From Pseudomonas putida (lineage in GTDB: Bacteria > Pseudomonadota > Gammaproteobacteria > Pseudomonadales > Pseudomonadaceae): a stretch of DNA of 64,000 nt. The position numbers and the translations under genes were made by a program. A model generated the notes under the pieces. It worked only from the letters and a program-made list of their open reading frames with translations, ran no database searches and was not told the origin of the DNA. Within the stretch, counting starts at the first letter, position 1. The number at the start of each line of letters is the position of its first letter. Below are positions 27,935-37,411 of the stretch, piece by piece. Location of the stretch: positions 124,001 to 188,000 of the forward strand of contig NZ_JANHLE010000003.1 of the NCBI RefSeq assembly GCF_028682475.1, given 5' to 3'.

Positions 27935-28111
27935 TTAAACTTTTCGTCTGTTGGCGACTGCAATAAAGCCAATCACTGCAAACGCAAAAAGCCAGCCCGC
28001 TGTGCCAATGGGCACGACACTCGTTTTATTAACATAAGAATCAGCAGCCCCCGCCGCACCGCTCATAAGCACCAACAGAAAAATCGATTTTATCAACAGT
28101 GTCGAGCGCAT
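27935..28111 (-). CDS. 58-aa secreted mini-protein with PEP-CTERM-like sorting tail
   Basis: A signal peptide (about 1-23, LLVLMSGAAGAA) is followed by only some ten residues and then a C-terminal tail made of VPIGTAGWLF, a membrane-length hydrophobic run and NRRKV. This three-part tail (V-P motif, helix, basic cluster) is the design of exosortase substrates. ATG at 28111 with GGAGGGGATT upstream, one of the best ribosome sites in the window, which supports it as a real gene. It lies just upstream of the export block. No exosortase gene is in the window. Confidence 0.7.
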   Translation of the reverse strand: MRSTLLIKSIFLLVLMSGAAGAADSYVNKTSVVPIGTAGWLFAFAVIGFIAVANRRKV

Positions 28112-28139
28112 AATCCCCTCCAGAAAGGCCTGGTATAAA

Positions 28140-28181
28140 AAAGTAACCAACAGCGTGCGGCGGGTGAAAGATTGTTACTTT
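28140..28181. promoter_or_regulatory. Inverted repeat upstream of the mini-protein gene
   Basis: AAAGTAAC at 28140-28147 and GTTACTTT at 28174-28181 form perfect 8-bp arms, 29 bp upstream of the start codon of the mini-protein. Candidate operator or leader hairpin. Confidence 0.35.
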
Positions 28182-28543
28182 GTTGAATTGAGCTTATGAG
28201 CACAATGACACTACGTCAACGATCCGACACCATAATAAATCTCAATGGGAAGTGTCGCCCCGCGTCAAAATGCCGTCAGCAGATTTATTCAGTCTCAGGC
28301 CTGTTCGGTTGAGCGCTCTAGACCGCCATTCTCCAGCCAGTGCTGGGACTATCCGGTCTGTTGACGGTGGAAAAAATCAACCGTCATACCCCCTGAAATT
28401 TGCTTGAATAAGGCGACAGGTAACCGACGCCAGCACGAACCTGGCGCCGAAAACGAAAGAGAGTGTTTCAACGCTGAGAAATCAAATACGAATATTTCTG
28501 CTTCGTAACCAGACGTATTGGCTTGGGATTCAAGTAAACGCCG
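28182..28543. other. Intergenic stretch without a gene
   Basis: No convincing reading frame is seen. There is an inverted repeat TGACGGT / ACCGTCA at 28362-28386 and a short hairpin CGCCAG / CTGGCG near 28430-28450. The region may carry the promoter of the mini-protein and the end of the GT61 transcript. Confidence 0.4.
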
Positions 28544-29659
28544 CTATACCGGAAACAGATCCAGCGTGCGCTCAACCTCTTCAGTATCGATGGTGAAGCC
28601 ATCGCCTTCCGGCGTTCCGACCACAAAGCCGAAATGCTGATGATCGCGATCAGTGAGGAACTTGTAATAGCTGACAAAACGGTTCGGTGGTTGCAGCACC
28701 AACAACGCTCCACCCGGCTGCAGTACATTGACGCCATGTACCAACTGGCTTCCCTCAACCCCCACCACGACTTTCGCTCCGGCACAGGTTGCAACGATGG
28801 TCGGAACATCCGTTCTCAACGGGTCGAGGATGCGAAATCCGCGGGTTTTGTGCAAATGCTCAGCGACCGCGATTTCATTGCGCAACAAACGCAAGTCACC
28901 GTCCCCGCCGCGAAGAATGAACACCCCAGGGTGAGCGGCATGGTTCACGTGCGAGAGCAGCTTTTCCCCCATCGCCCGGTAACGCAAATGCCGGCTGCGG
29001 TTATTGCTCAGATCATCGAACAGCACCAGCTCGCGAAAAAACGCACTGCGTAAGCGAACCGGGCGCATGCCCAGCCAGTTCTCATAGGCGGGTGCCTGGG
29101 TAAAGAGTGGGAACCTGGCCGATGGCGCGGTGGTCACCGGCACCCCTTCATTGCAGGCAAGTGCGTAGGTCACGCAGTCTTCCATCAACCAGGTACCAAA
29201 CCAGGTGTTGCCATTTTGTGTGCAGTAAGCGGCGCCACGCTGGATCTCGGTGTCGACGACGATGCGTGGAAACTTGGTCGGGTTCAGCGACAACCACAGA
29301 CTGGCATTGCCCTTGTACAGGGCGCCATCGATCAGCCAGACGTCCTTAATCAAGTGGCCACGTGTCGAGCCATGCTCCATCCTCAGCCGTCCGTGCATGG
29401 TACGGGCAGGATGCTCGAAAGGAAAAAACCGCGCTTCCCAGGCACTGACCCGCTCTAACTGGCCAGGTAGAAAAAAAGCCGGCGGTGAAATCGTTGTTTC
29501 CCCCGGAGCAATATCCCAGCTTTTCGCCGCTACATTTTTCAGGTTGATTTCTGTTTTACGTGCAAACAGTTTTCTCGCCATGAATTTATAGGCGGAAAGT
29601 GAGATTCTTTTTTGTTTTTCAGCGCTCGACGCACTGAAATTCGAAAGATTACTTTCCAT
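28544..29659 (-). CDS. Glycosyltransferase family 61 (DUF563)-like protein
   Basis: 371-aa cytoplasmic protein of the capsular-polysaccharide GT61 group: LVLFDDLSNNRSRHLRYRAM, FILRGGDGDLRLLRNE (the conserved R-G-x-x-x-x-R-x-x-x-N-E block) and VVGVEGSQLVHGVNVLQPGG near the C-terminus are typical. The ATG at 29659 has GAGGGGAGTG upstream; a longer frame starts at 29731 without a good site. It lies downstream of the GNAT/FemAB-like gene and probably decorates the same polymer. Confidence 0.8.
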   Translation of the reverse strand: MESNLSNFSASSAEKQKRISLSAYKFMARKLFARKTEINLKNVAAKSWDIAPGETTISPPAFFLPGQLERVSAWEARFFPFEHPARTMHGRLRMEHGSTRGHLIKDVWLIDGALYKGNASLWLSLNPTKFPRIVVDTEIQRGAAYCTQNGNTWFGTWLMEDCVTYALACNEGVPVTTAPSARFPLFTQAPAYENWLGMRPVRLRSAFFRELVLFDDLSNNRSRHLRYRAMGEKLLSHVNHAAHPGVFILRGGDGDLRLLRNEIAVAEHLHKTRGFRILDPLRTDVPTIVATCAGAKVVVGVEGSQLVHGVNVLQPGGALLVLQPPNRFVSYYKFLTDRDHQHFGFVVGTPEGDGFTIDTEEVERTLDLFPV

Positions 29660-29734
29660 GAAGATCACTCCCCTCAGGGCACAGTCAATCGACAGGCGCA
29701 CTGCGCCCGCATTGACCTCAACCCGGAACATTGC

Positions 29735-30892
29735 TTAGTTGGAAGGAATCCTTTCCATCACGGGCGGGGACTGTAAGTTTGCGTAGCGGCTACGCAACGT
29801 TTCCACAAACAGCTCACCCGAACTCTTTCCACCGTACAGATAAATCTTGTGCAACCCACCGAACACCATTTCATGGTAACGATCAGCAACTTCGTCATCG
29901 CTTGCCCCGTCCGGCAAACCCAGATGGAGCGTCAACTTGTCACCTTCAACAGCAAATAACGGCGTGTCCCACAAGAACTTTGCCGTGCCGGTCTTTGGCA
30001 ACCGCACAAACATATAAGCGTGATTACCCAACGAATCGATATCGCCGCCGCGCCGCCGTTTCCACTTCAACAAGCCGTCATCAGGCCGTGCCAGACAAAG
30101 ACCGATATCGTAATAATCAAAGCCATTCTCCACCGCCCACTCAAGGGCCATGTAGGTGTTGATCGAGTTGGCTTCCTTGAGTTTCTTCGCATCTGAAAAA
30201 ACCGCTTCGCAATAGCCGAAACGCAGCGTGCTCCAGTAGCGCTTTGTGCCCCGGGTGATTTCGCAGCCAAGGTGACAGCCAATTACTTCATCCCCCTGCA
30301 TGATCAGGTCGAGCCGGCCTACGGTCTTGGCCAGGCGAAACACCGTCTCGGTGGAAAACTGTGCCGCGTGTTCGCCTTGCCTGGCGGTAGCATAGGCGCG
30401 CAGCAGGTGCTGGTCGGCCATCGCAATCTCTTCATCGGTCAGCGCCTGTTTCATCCAGTACAGCGGCCGGTGCTTGCGGATGCTGCGGCGCAACTCGCTG
30501 TCGTAGCGCGCTGTGATCTCTTCCAGGGAGCGCCCCAGCAGCGGCACCACCGCACTCAGATAGTGAGGAACACTCAACGCCCCGGCGGTCGGCATCTCAC
30601 TGACCACCACCACATGACTCGACTCAGTCGGCTGCGCTTGGCCTGGCGCCACCGGCGAGTCCCTGAGCGACTTGCCGCCGATGAGCACCTTGGCCACATC
30701 CCGGTAATGTTTGCGACCGACATAAAGAATTTCGAAGGGGCTTTCCTGCTGCAGCCTGAACCGGGCGATCTCCCAGCGCCAGAAACACGCGCGGCCGAGC
30801 AGATCGTGCACCTTGTTCAACGTCGTTCTAATCTCATAACGCATGGCCGGTGATACGTGCTTGCGGATTGCTGCCACCAAATTCGCTTTCAT
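29735..30892 (-). CDS. GNAT / FemAB-like acyltransferase
   Basis: 385 aa. The C-terminal two-thirds (about 120-330) resemble the GNAT fold of the FemAB / Acetyltransf_6 type: RYDSELRRSIRKHRPLYW, ADQHLLRAYATARQGEH, then NTYMALEWAVENGFDYYDIG and LLKWKRRRGGD, which are common in cell-envelope acyltransferases. ATG at 30892 with AGGACGTAGAA upstream. It is the outermost gene of the polysaccharide region. The substrate is unknown; transfer of an amino acid or acyl group to a sugar is a guess. Confidence 0.7.
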   Translation of the reverse strand: MKANLVAAIRKHVSPAMRYEIRTTLNKVHDLLGRACFWRWEIARFRLQQESPFEILYVGRKHYRDVAKVLIGGKSLRDSPVAPGQAQPTESSHVVVVSEMPTAGALSVPHYLSAVVPLLGRSLEEITARYDSELRRSIRKHRPLYWMKQALTDEEIAMADQHLLRAYATARQGEHAAQFSTETVFRLAKTVGRLDLIMQGDEVIGCHLGCEITRGTKRYWSTLRFGYCEAVFSDAKKLKEANSINTYMALEWAVENGFDYYDIGLCLARPDDGLLKWKRRRGGDIDSLGNHAYMFVRLPKTGTAKFLWDTPLFAVEGDKLTLHLGLPDGASDDEVADRYHEMVFGGLHKIYLYGGKSSGELFVETLRSRYANLQSPPVMERIPSN

Positions 30893-31362
30893 TTCTACGT
30901 CCTGTGAAGTAGTGCCTGGTGGCAGATCAGTAAAGCATCAAGTAGCACCCAGATAGATATTCTTGAACGACATGGACCCCATAGCGAACGTTTTGACTTG
31001 CTCACATTCAGTAACAATTAAAGGTGCTGGGTAGGGACTTTGCAAGCCGAATGTTGCCGCTGCGCGCAGGTATTTTATGGCGCCAATTTTCCTTCGGAAC
31101 AGGCGTAGAGCAGTGAGCGCGCTTGTCCCCGCTTACGAGTTGGCGTCACATCGGGTCATGGGGCGTACCGCTCCCCCCGACTCCAGCGCGGGCGCACACC
31201 TGACAACCTGTTCTCCAGCGTTATGAACTGTAACGCGCTGCCTGCGACACGTTTTTCTTGCAATACCTAGTAATTTTGCCAGTAGCGCAGTCTGCAAAGC
31301 GACGCCAGATTACGTTCGCAGAGGTCGTCACTTCGGCACCTCTATTGAGCCTGAGGTGGCAT
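30893..31362. other. Intergenic stretch between the polysaccharide region and rhs
   Basis: 470 bases between two divergent genes. I see no gene. A GGGGCG / CGCTCCCC hairpin lies near 31157-31178. GC content is mixed and falls toward the rhs gene. It must hold promoters for both directions, but none is convincing by eye. Confidence 0.4.
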
Positions 31363-34300
31363 ATGACGCACAACGTGATGGGCATTGACCCTTGTGACGG
31401 TGAGAACCACGAGATTTTCAATACCACCAGCCAGAAGCGTACGTTTGTCGACACACGCACCGGCCTGTTCGAGGCGTATATACCTTTACCCACCATTACC
31501 TGCAATGCAGGTCTGGGCCCTGCGATCGACATGAGCCTGTTCTACTCCCCCATGGTCAACAACCGCGCGGGGCTTGGCGATGGGTGGTCTTTTGCCTTCA
31601 CCACCTATGACACTACGACGGAACAATTGAGGCTTCATTCGGGAGAAGCCATCAAGGTCGAATACAACAAAGACTATTTCAGCTATGGCGTGATGGCGTT
31701 ATGGGAGTGGGATGCGTTAACCGTCAAACGCCTCGACGGCCGGGTAGAGAGACTCGAAAAAATTGGGGGCAGTACCATTTTTACACCCACTTCCTTGAGC
31801 ATGGACGGGACTCATTATGCCTTACTAAAATGGGTCGCTGAAGCACATGAAATAAACAACATCACTTACCATCAAGTCAAGCTTCTAAGCATCAGTGACA
31901 AATATGATGTATACCTTGAAGACACTGAGCGCCTTGAATACCGCGATGAACCCCTAGTAGAAATCAACTACCCCACCACGAAAACATCAGAAAAAGAAAT
32001 ATCAATTGAGTTTTGGCCAAACACTCTAGAAACCTGCAAATTCAAACTAGCGCTGACCGATTACGCACTGAGCGAAATTACCTTGCCAGAAGGTGACAAC
32101 TATCAATTCACTTACGACAACCACCCCGAATGTGGCTGGCTGCTTTCAAAAATACAGACACCTGAAGGGCTTACCGAAGCTGTCACTTACGAAAATAACG
32201 GCTTGCAATTCAAGGACGACCCCAAACTGTCAAAGCTACCCTGCGTTGCGATGCACACGGTCACTCCTGTAAACCTGGCAACAAAAGTCACTAGCCACTA
32301 TACATATAGCGGCTCAACCGAGGAGAAGTATTGCACAACGATCACGGATGGACACAAAACTGAACGCCACCAATTCAACCGTGAACATCAATTGACAGAG
32401 GTGCAATCGTACAACATCGCCACACCAAACTGTGTATCCAAAGAAAACTATTGGATGAAAGCACGCGAACAATCACTAAGACGAATCACTGAAAAATCGT
32501 TTTACACGATAAGTGTGGAGGCATTGGAAAAACAGAAAAAAGATATATACGAGCTCGCGCACCAGAACAAGAAGGCATATGGGTTCTTCAATTTCGAAGC
32601 ACCGAGGTATGCGAGAGCAATGGCAGAGGAATTTGAAAAAAATTGGACGGAACATTATAATTCAGGGGCTAAGACCTCTGCATCAACAGAAGAGATCTAT
32701 GAAAAGCAGCACCTTACTAGTCGAACGCTACCAGGCTGCCAGACAACCTGGAAATACAACAAACTTTCCCACACACTCAACGCCATCAACGAGACGACGT
32801 ATCGCAGCGAGGGTGAGTTAAAATTCATACCATCACAACTGGAAGCTGAACAAACCACATACCCCGACGAAAGCAAAACAACAACTCGCTACCTTTACGA
32901 CGAAGTAACATCTCGCCCCTCAGCGCGCCAACAATTTTTCTTTGATAACGAAAAAACAAAACTGGAGCAGCGCTATGTTTACGGCCGACGCGGCGTTAGA
33001 AAAATCAGCACGCACTACCCGGATGGAACCCTGAAAGAAAAGACGGTCCAACATCACTGTGACTATTCGAGAAACTCAATCACCACCACAATTGAGCAAA
33101 AGACACAGGGGGCAGCAGGCAGCATCACCCAGCAGACCCATAGTTTCCTCAGCGGCAGGCTTATCAGCGAAACCGATGCGGACGGGAACCGCACCGACTA
33201 TGAATATGACTGCCATGGACGTTTGACCCAGCACACCGCGTGCGCCCAAAGCGCCCACTACAAAGCTGTGACCGTCTACCGCTACCCTTGCGCCGCGCGC
33301 ATGGAAGTCGAGGAAGCAAACGGACTGCGTCGCGCTTATGACTATGACGGGCGAGGCAATGTGGTTCGAGAGTATCTGGCAGCGCCCGCCGACAAGAGCG
33401 AAGTGGAAATACCGTGGAAGCTGATGCTCGAAGAGCAATTTGATGAACAGGGCCGCAAGAGCGCCACCCTGCGTTACGATTATCTTCAATCGGCAGATGG
33501 CGAAAATGTAATCACTGAATCCTGTAAGTATGAGTACGATGTCTGGGGAAACGAAGCGCTACGCAGGTACAGCAACGGCGAAGTACACGTCAACAGTTAC
33601 GATCCCGTTGAAAAAATGCGAACCGAACGGACAGGAGAGCTTGCAGAGCTTCACGGAAAATTCACCTACTACAACGATGACGAAACGATCAGGGAAATCG
33701 TATGGCGGGATGAAGCGGGCACCCCACTACAACTGGAGCGTTTTACCTACTGGGGCCCAGGGCTAATTGCCTCACATGTAATCGCTACCGCACATACTGC
33801 CCAGAGCATAGTTAACGAATATGACTACGCTGGGCGATGCATCAGCAAGTTCTATGCTCATGTAAAACCGGAAAGACTCTATCTGGAAGAGTATTTTACT
33901 CAAAACAACCTATCCTCCCCAGTTATTGATAATTACCTGCGACCTATCAAACCCACCGATTCTAGCCATGACTATATCGAAAGCCATTACTGCTATTACT
34001 ACGAGTATCCCCAAGACCCGCTGAATCATGAACCCACCAAAATTTCTCTTGATGATCGCACATTGGGTGAGCGCGCCTTCGATACCGATGGGCGCTTGAC
34101 TTCCATTTCCCGAGCCGGTCATAAGGAAACATTCGCCTACACTGGCGCAAGTTCAGTACCGTCAAGTAAAACCGCCGCCGATGGCAAAATATTGAACTAC
34201 ACCTATTACAAAGAAATTGGCAATCGTGTGGCCAGTATCAAGGAGGAAACCAGCTCGCTGCATCAGCAATTCACTTACGCTATCGCATCCTCGCGAGTGT

Positions 34301-36504
34301 CCAGCGCAACCGAGGGCGAGCGCAGTGTTCGTTGCACCCACGACCTGAATGGTAATCTTTCTATTTATGAGGCCCGACTCAGAGCACAAACGGATCCTTC
34401 CGCTGCAGCCAGCTGGAAGACAATTACTTATAAACGCTCTGCCGCAGGACGCCTGCTAGGCGAAGAGGATGCCGGCGGAGGCAAGACTGATTTTACCTAC
34501 GACACTCATGGAAGACGCTCATCGATAGCTCATCTTCATGCAGGCGGTGCAGAACAGAGTCAGCTTGATATCACTTACGATGCACTTGGCCGGTTGAGCA
34601 ACGAGAACCTGAGTCTCGGTAAACCGCTCACTAAAGGCAAAAGTGCTGCGGCAAAACATGATCTATCCGTGGCCTATGAGTACGATAAAGAACGCCGCGA
34701 GGTATCCCGTACCATCAAGACTGCCAAGGGTGAATTTTCTATCACTCGGAACTACGACGTACACGGCCGTCTCGCTAATACGGCCATCAAACAGGGTGAT
34801 ACCACGCTGGGCAGTCGAACGTTAACCTATCACGTCAAAGGTCATCTGGAATGTTGTGAAACTACCGGCGTCTGGCGGCCCAGTTCGCCTAATGGCAAAG
34901 CCATCGACAAACAGGTATTTACTTACGATGTAATGGGCAACGTCACTAAGTGCGTTACTACCTATGATAAGCACCGCTGCACTTCCACCTTTACCTACGA
35001 CGATGCCACTGGGACAAAGTTGCTCAAGGTAACCCATGATGACCCGGGTTTTGGCACATCCGGCGAACTCAGCTATGACGCTGCCGGTCGTGTGACCAAG
35101 GACCAGACCGGGAAAACCTACCGTTACGATGCATTAGGGCGCTTGATCAAGGCGGGTAGTCAACATTACAGCTATGACGCAATGAGCAAACTGATGGCAA
35201 CGGGTGACGGCGCAGATCAAAAACAGATCATCTACGATGACCTGACGGTGCGTGGCGAGTATGCCGTTACTGCCGACAACATGCGCCATTGCTGCCTGGA
35301 AGGGTTCGGTGCATCGGTGGTGTGTGTAGTGAAGTCTGGTGTAAAGCGGTTTCTGGTGCAGCTCAAGGATGCCAGCGACACTGTGGTACTGACCTTAGAC
35401 CTGACCGCGGGCACTCTGGCGCATCATGCCTATACAGCCTATGGCAAACACTCCTCGACGGAACAGGAGGCGCTGGAGGGCTATAACGGCGAGTACCGTG
35501 ACACTGACAACGACCAGTACCCATTAGGCAACGGCTATCGCTGGTATGCACCCGATGCCATGCGCTTTCACAGCCAGGACAGCATGAGTCCATTCGGCGC
35601 CGGCGGTCCCCATCCTTATGGGTACTGCGATGGGGACCCCAGCAATAGACAAGACCCGACAGGGCATCTCGCTTTCCTGCCTTTTTTGGCCGTGTTCGTG
35701 GTAGTGGCGCTTATCGCTGTGGCCACCGGATATTTGTTGAAGTCAATTTTCGGAGAAAAAGTTGGGGGAATTATCAATACAGTGATTTGGGCGGGCTTAG
35801 CTGTCCTGACTGCCGTAGCAACGGGTGGGCTTTCGTTATGGGTGTACGCAGCGATCGTGACCCTCGCGATTATCTCAGCTGCGACTGCCATTACAGCGGT
35901 CGTGATTGAGGACACGGACCCGGAGACAGCCAAGATATTGGGTTGGGTTTCTTTGGCAACGGCAGTGGCTGGTGGCGCCGCCCAGCTCGCGAAAAAAGCC
36001 GGGGCGCTGGCCGTTAAAGCTGCTCAATCACTCCCTCGGATCGGTCGCGGTGCAGGTAAAAGCCTGAGCCATCTTATGGAAAAGACGGCCTGGAAGGCTC
36101 AGCACCTGTCCGGCGGGGCTGCGGCACGTGGCCGAGGAGTCGCTTACCAAACCAACATTTCGAACTACGGGGAAACTGCTACCGCCCCATCGTTCAACAG
36201 AACGCCAGGTGTACGCTATACGCGCGAGATGGAAAAGCTAATGCGTCAACCTTTGACAGGCATCGACGCCAGTCATGGCGTTCGCAACTCATCCATGCAA
36301 GTGTGGCGGGATTCTCTAAGCGTTTTTGATGGAGGCGATGCCAACACGATTGTATGTGGTGTAACCGGTGTGCTTAGCAACAGCAGTTACTTTGAGTCTG
36401 AGGAGGCTGCCTATGTCAATGGACAAGTCAACAGCTCAACATGGGCACCCCATGGCAGCTGGAAGAGTTTTACCGGGTACTATGCAAAATTGGGGCGGGG
36501 CTGA
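31363..36504 (+). CDS. Orphan Rhs/YD-repeat protein with variable C-terminus
   Basis: 1713 aa. The N-terminus has the genus-typical GLGPAIDMSLFYSP and GLGDGWSF. The middle contains many YD repeats (YEYDCHGRLT, YDALGRLS, YDAAGRVTKDQTGKTYRYDA). The Rhs core ends around residue 1431 with RFHSQDSMSPFGAGG...DPTGH. Then come two or three membrane-length helices (about 1435-1530) and a 180-residue C-terminal domain I do not recognise, the position where polymorphic Rhs proteins carry a toxin. No signal peptide, VgrG or PAAR is visible. ATG at 31363 with GAGGTGG. The first 2 kb are AT-rich, suggesting transfer. Confidence 0.88.
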   Translation: MTHNVMGIDPCDGENHEIFNTTSQKRTFVDTRTGLFEAYIPLPTITCNAGLGPAIDMSLFYSPMVNNRAGLGDGWSFAFTTYDTTTEQLRLHSGEAIKVEYNKDYFSYGVMALWEWDALTVKRLDGRVERLEKIGGSTIFTPTSLSMDGTHYALLKWVAEAHEINNITYHQVKLLSISDKYDVYLEDTERLEYRDEPLVEINYPTTKTSEKEISIEFWPNTLETCKFKLALTDYALSEITLPEGDNYQFTYDNHPECGWLLSKIQTPEGLTEAVTYENNGLQFKDDPKLSKLPCVAMHTVTPVNLATKVTSHYTYSGSTEEKYCTTITDGHKTERHQFNREHQLTEVQSYNIATPNCVSKENYWMKAREQSLRRITEKSFYTISVEALEKQKKDIYELAHQNKKAYGFFNFEAPRYARAMAEEFEKNWTEHYNSGAKTSASTEEIYEKQHLTSRTLPGCQTTWKYNKLSHTLNAINETTYRSEGELKFIPSQLEAEQTTYPDESKTTTRYLYDEVTSRPSARQQFFFDNEKTKLEQRYVYGRRGVRKISTHYPDGTLKEKTVQHHCDYSRNSITTTIEQKTQGAAGSITQQTHSFLSGRLISETDADGNRTDYEYDCHGRLTQHTACAQSAHYKAVTVYRYPCAARMEVEEANGLRRAYDYDGRGNVVREYLAAPADKSEVEIPWKLMLEEQFDEQGRKSATLRYDYLQSADGENVITESCKYEYDVWGNEALRRYSNGEVHVNSYDPVEKMRTERTGELAELHGKFTYYNDDETIREIVWRDEAGTPLQLERFTYWGPGLIASHVIATAHTAQSIVNEYDYAGRCISKFYAHVKPERLYLEEYFTQNNLSSPVIDNYLRPIKPTDSSHDYIESHYCYYYEYPQDPLNHEPTKISLDDRTLGERAFDTDGRLTSISRAGHKETFAYTGASSVPSSKTAADGKILNYTYYKEIGNRVASIKEETSSLHQQFTYAIASSRVSSATEGERSVRCTHDLNGNLSIYEARLRAQTDPSAAASWKTITYKRSAAGRLLGEEDAGGGKTDFTYDTHGRRSSIAHLHAGGAEQSQLDITYDALGRLSNENLSLGKPLTKGKSAAAKHDLSVAYEYDKERREVSRTIKTAKGEFSITRNYDVHGRLANTAIKQGDTTLGSRTLTYHVKGHLECCETTGVWRPSSPNGKAIDKQVFTYDVMGNVTKCVTTYDKHRCTSTFTYDDATGTKLLKVTHDDPGFGTSGELSYDAAGRVTKDQTGKTYRYDALGRLIKAGSQHYSYDAMSKLMATGDGADQKQIIYDDLTVRGEYAVTADNMRHCCLEGFGASVVCVVKSGVKRFLVQLKDASDTVVLTLDLTAGTLAHHAYTAYGKHSSTEQEALEGYNGEYRDTDNDQYPLGNGYRWYAPDAMRFHSQDSMSPFGAGGPHPYGYCDGDPSNRQDPTGHLAFLPFLAVFVVVALIAVATGYLLKSIFGEKVGGIINTVIWAGLAVLTAVATGGLSLWVYAAIVTLAIISAATAITAVVIEDTDPETAKILGWVSLATAVAGGAAQLAKKAGALAVKAAQSLPRIGRGAGKSLSHLMEKTAWKAQHLSGGAAARGRGVAYQTNISNYGETATAPSFNRTPGVRYTREMEKLMRQPLTGIDASHGVRNSSMQVWRDSLSVFDGGDANTIVCGVTGVLSNSSYFESEEAAYVNGQVNSSTWAPHGSWKSFTGYYAKLGRG

Positions 36505-36570
36505 TGGGTAGTCTGTCAGGATCTTTACGCGCAACTGATGGGCGATGCCAGCCAATTGAAGGATGAGTGA
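36505..36570 (+). pseudogene. In-frame continuation beyond the rhs stop codon
   Basis: Directly after the TGA of rhs the same frame reads 21 further codons (…CQDLYAQLMGDASQLKDE) to a second TGA at 36568-36570. The composition looks protein-like, as if rhs once ended here or this is the tail of a lost downstream gene. There is no start codon with a ribosome site. Confidence 0.35.
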
Positions 36571-36583
36571 GCGCTATGAAACC

Positions 36584-36615
36584 AAGCCCCTTCCGAGGTC
36601 GCAAGGGGCTTTTTC
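36584..36615 (+). terminator. Rho-independent terminator of rhs
   Basis: Stem AAGCCCCTT / AAGGGGCTT with a 10-base loop followed by a run of T (36610-36615). Confidence 0.85.
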
Positions 36616-36646
36616 ATCGGCGATGATGTTTACGTTTGTCTAATGA

Positions 36647-36943
36647 TCACCGCCCTGTCGCCATAACGTGGGCCACATCATCGACCAGCGCCTTGGCCAT
36701 CCCGCTCAGGTAATGTGCCGCCCACACCAGCGTGTGGTCCTGATCGACCGCGGCTTGCAAGGTGAGCTTGTGGACGCAGCTCATCAGCACGGTGGACTGT
36801 TCCAGCGCATAGACCAGATCATGCCCTGCAGTGGTGTGGAACAAACGGTCCTCGATTCGCCCACCGATGCCTTCGCCGAAACTGCCGATACCACAGGTTT
36901 TGAGCGGCCCTATGTTGTCTTTCGATTTTTTACTGTCAGTCAT
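36647..36943 (-). CDS. Small DUF3077-like protein
   Basis: 98-aa protein without signal peptide. It has the shape of the small Pseudomonas proteins that I know as DUF3077: an N-terminal polar part, then EQSTVLMSCVHKLTLQAA and a C-terminal WAAHYLSGMAKALVDDV. Function unknown. ATG at 36943 with GAGGACGTGG upstream. A REP copy separates it from a second small gene on the same strand. Confidence 0.75.
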   Translation of the reverse strand: MTDSKKSKDNIGPLKTCGIGSFGEGIGGRIEDRLFHTTAGHDLVYALEQSTVLMSCVHKLTLQAAVDQDHTLVWAAHYLSGMAKALVDDVAHVMATGR

Positions 36944-36970
36944 TACCACGTCCTCATACCCGCCCCCACA

Positions 36971-36996
36971 TTCCGATGGGAGCGGGCCCCGCGAAG
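36971..36996. repeat. REP-like element (degenerate)
   Basis: ATGGGAGCGGGCCCCGCGAA is a shortened copy of the REP core, with the TTGC part missing. It sits in the 61-bp gap between the two small minus-strand genes. Confidence 0.55.
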
Positions 36997-37004
36997 GTTT
37001 CAAC

Positions 37005-37235
37005 TCAGTGGCGCATCTGCACCTTGCTCAACGCCAGCTCGACCAGACTGCGAGCGCTGTCGATCTCATGCAGGGTCGTCAACGTCAGAATCTGCCCGGA
37101 CGGTTGGGGATGCAGCAGTACCGTCTGCTGGGCAACGGTCAGCGCACAGACGAGATGCTCCGAGACCAGAACAAGGAGGTCTTCAAGGGAATGGTTATGG
37201 GGATTGAGGGGTGGATCGGGGACGATCTTGAGCAT
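37005..37235 (-). CDS. Small hypothetical protein, DUF6124/DUF3077-like
   Basis: 76 aa starting MLKIVPDPP, an N-terminus shared by many small Pseudomonas proteins of unknown function (as I recall, the DUF6124/DUF3077 group). The rest is helical: SLEDLLVLVSEHLVCALTVA and LTTLHEIDSARSLVELALSK. ATG at 37235 has AGAGGTGTAT upstream; the longer frame to 37370 is unlikely. Pairing with the neighbouring DUF3077-like gene suggests an operon. It could be mistaken for an Rhs immunity gene, but family and strand argue against that. Confidence 0.7.
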   Translation of the reverse strand: MLKIVPDPPLNPHNHSLEDLLVLVSEHLVCALTVAQQTVLLHPQPSGQILTLTTLHEIDSARSLVELALSKVQMRH

Positions 37236-37411
37236 ATACACCTCTGGAGTTAATGAGGCGGCCACAAACCTGCTGTCAAACAGGAGGGTGGCAGCTATAC
37301 GCGGGTTGACAGACCGATAACTCCAGAGGACAACTCGGCGCACACGAGGTGCCCCACGTACAGCCGCCATAAAGCGAGCACATGTTCTGAAGGTTAGGTC
37401 AGCCTGTCAAA

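Noticed and set aside
36647..37235. The two small minus-strand genes as immunity partners of Rhs
   Set aside because: They resemble widespread DUF3077/DUF6124-type proteins, lie on the opposite strand and are separated by the rhs terminator.
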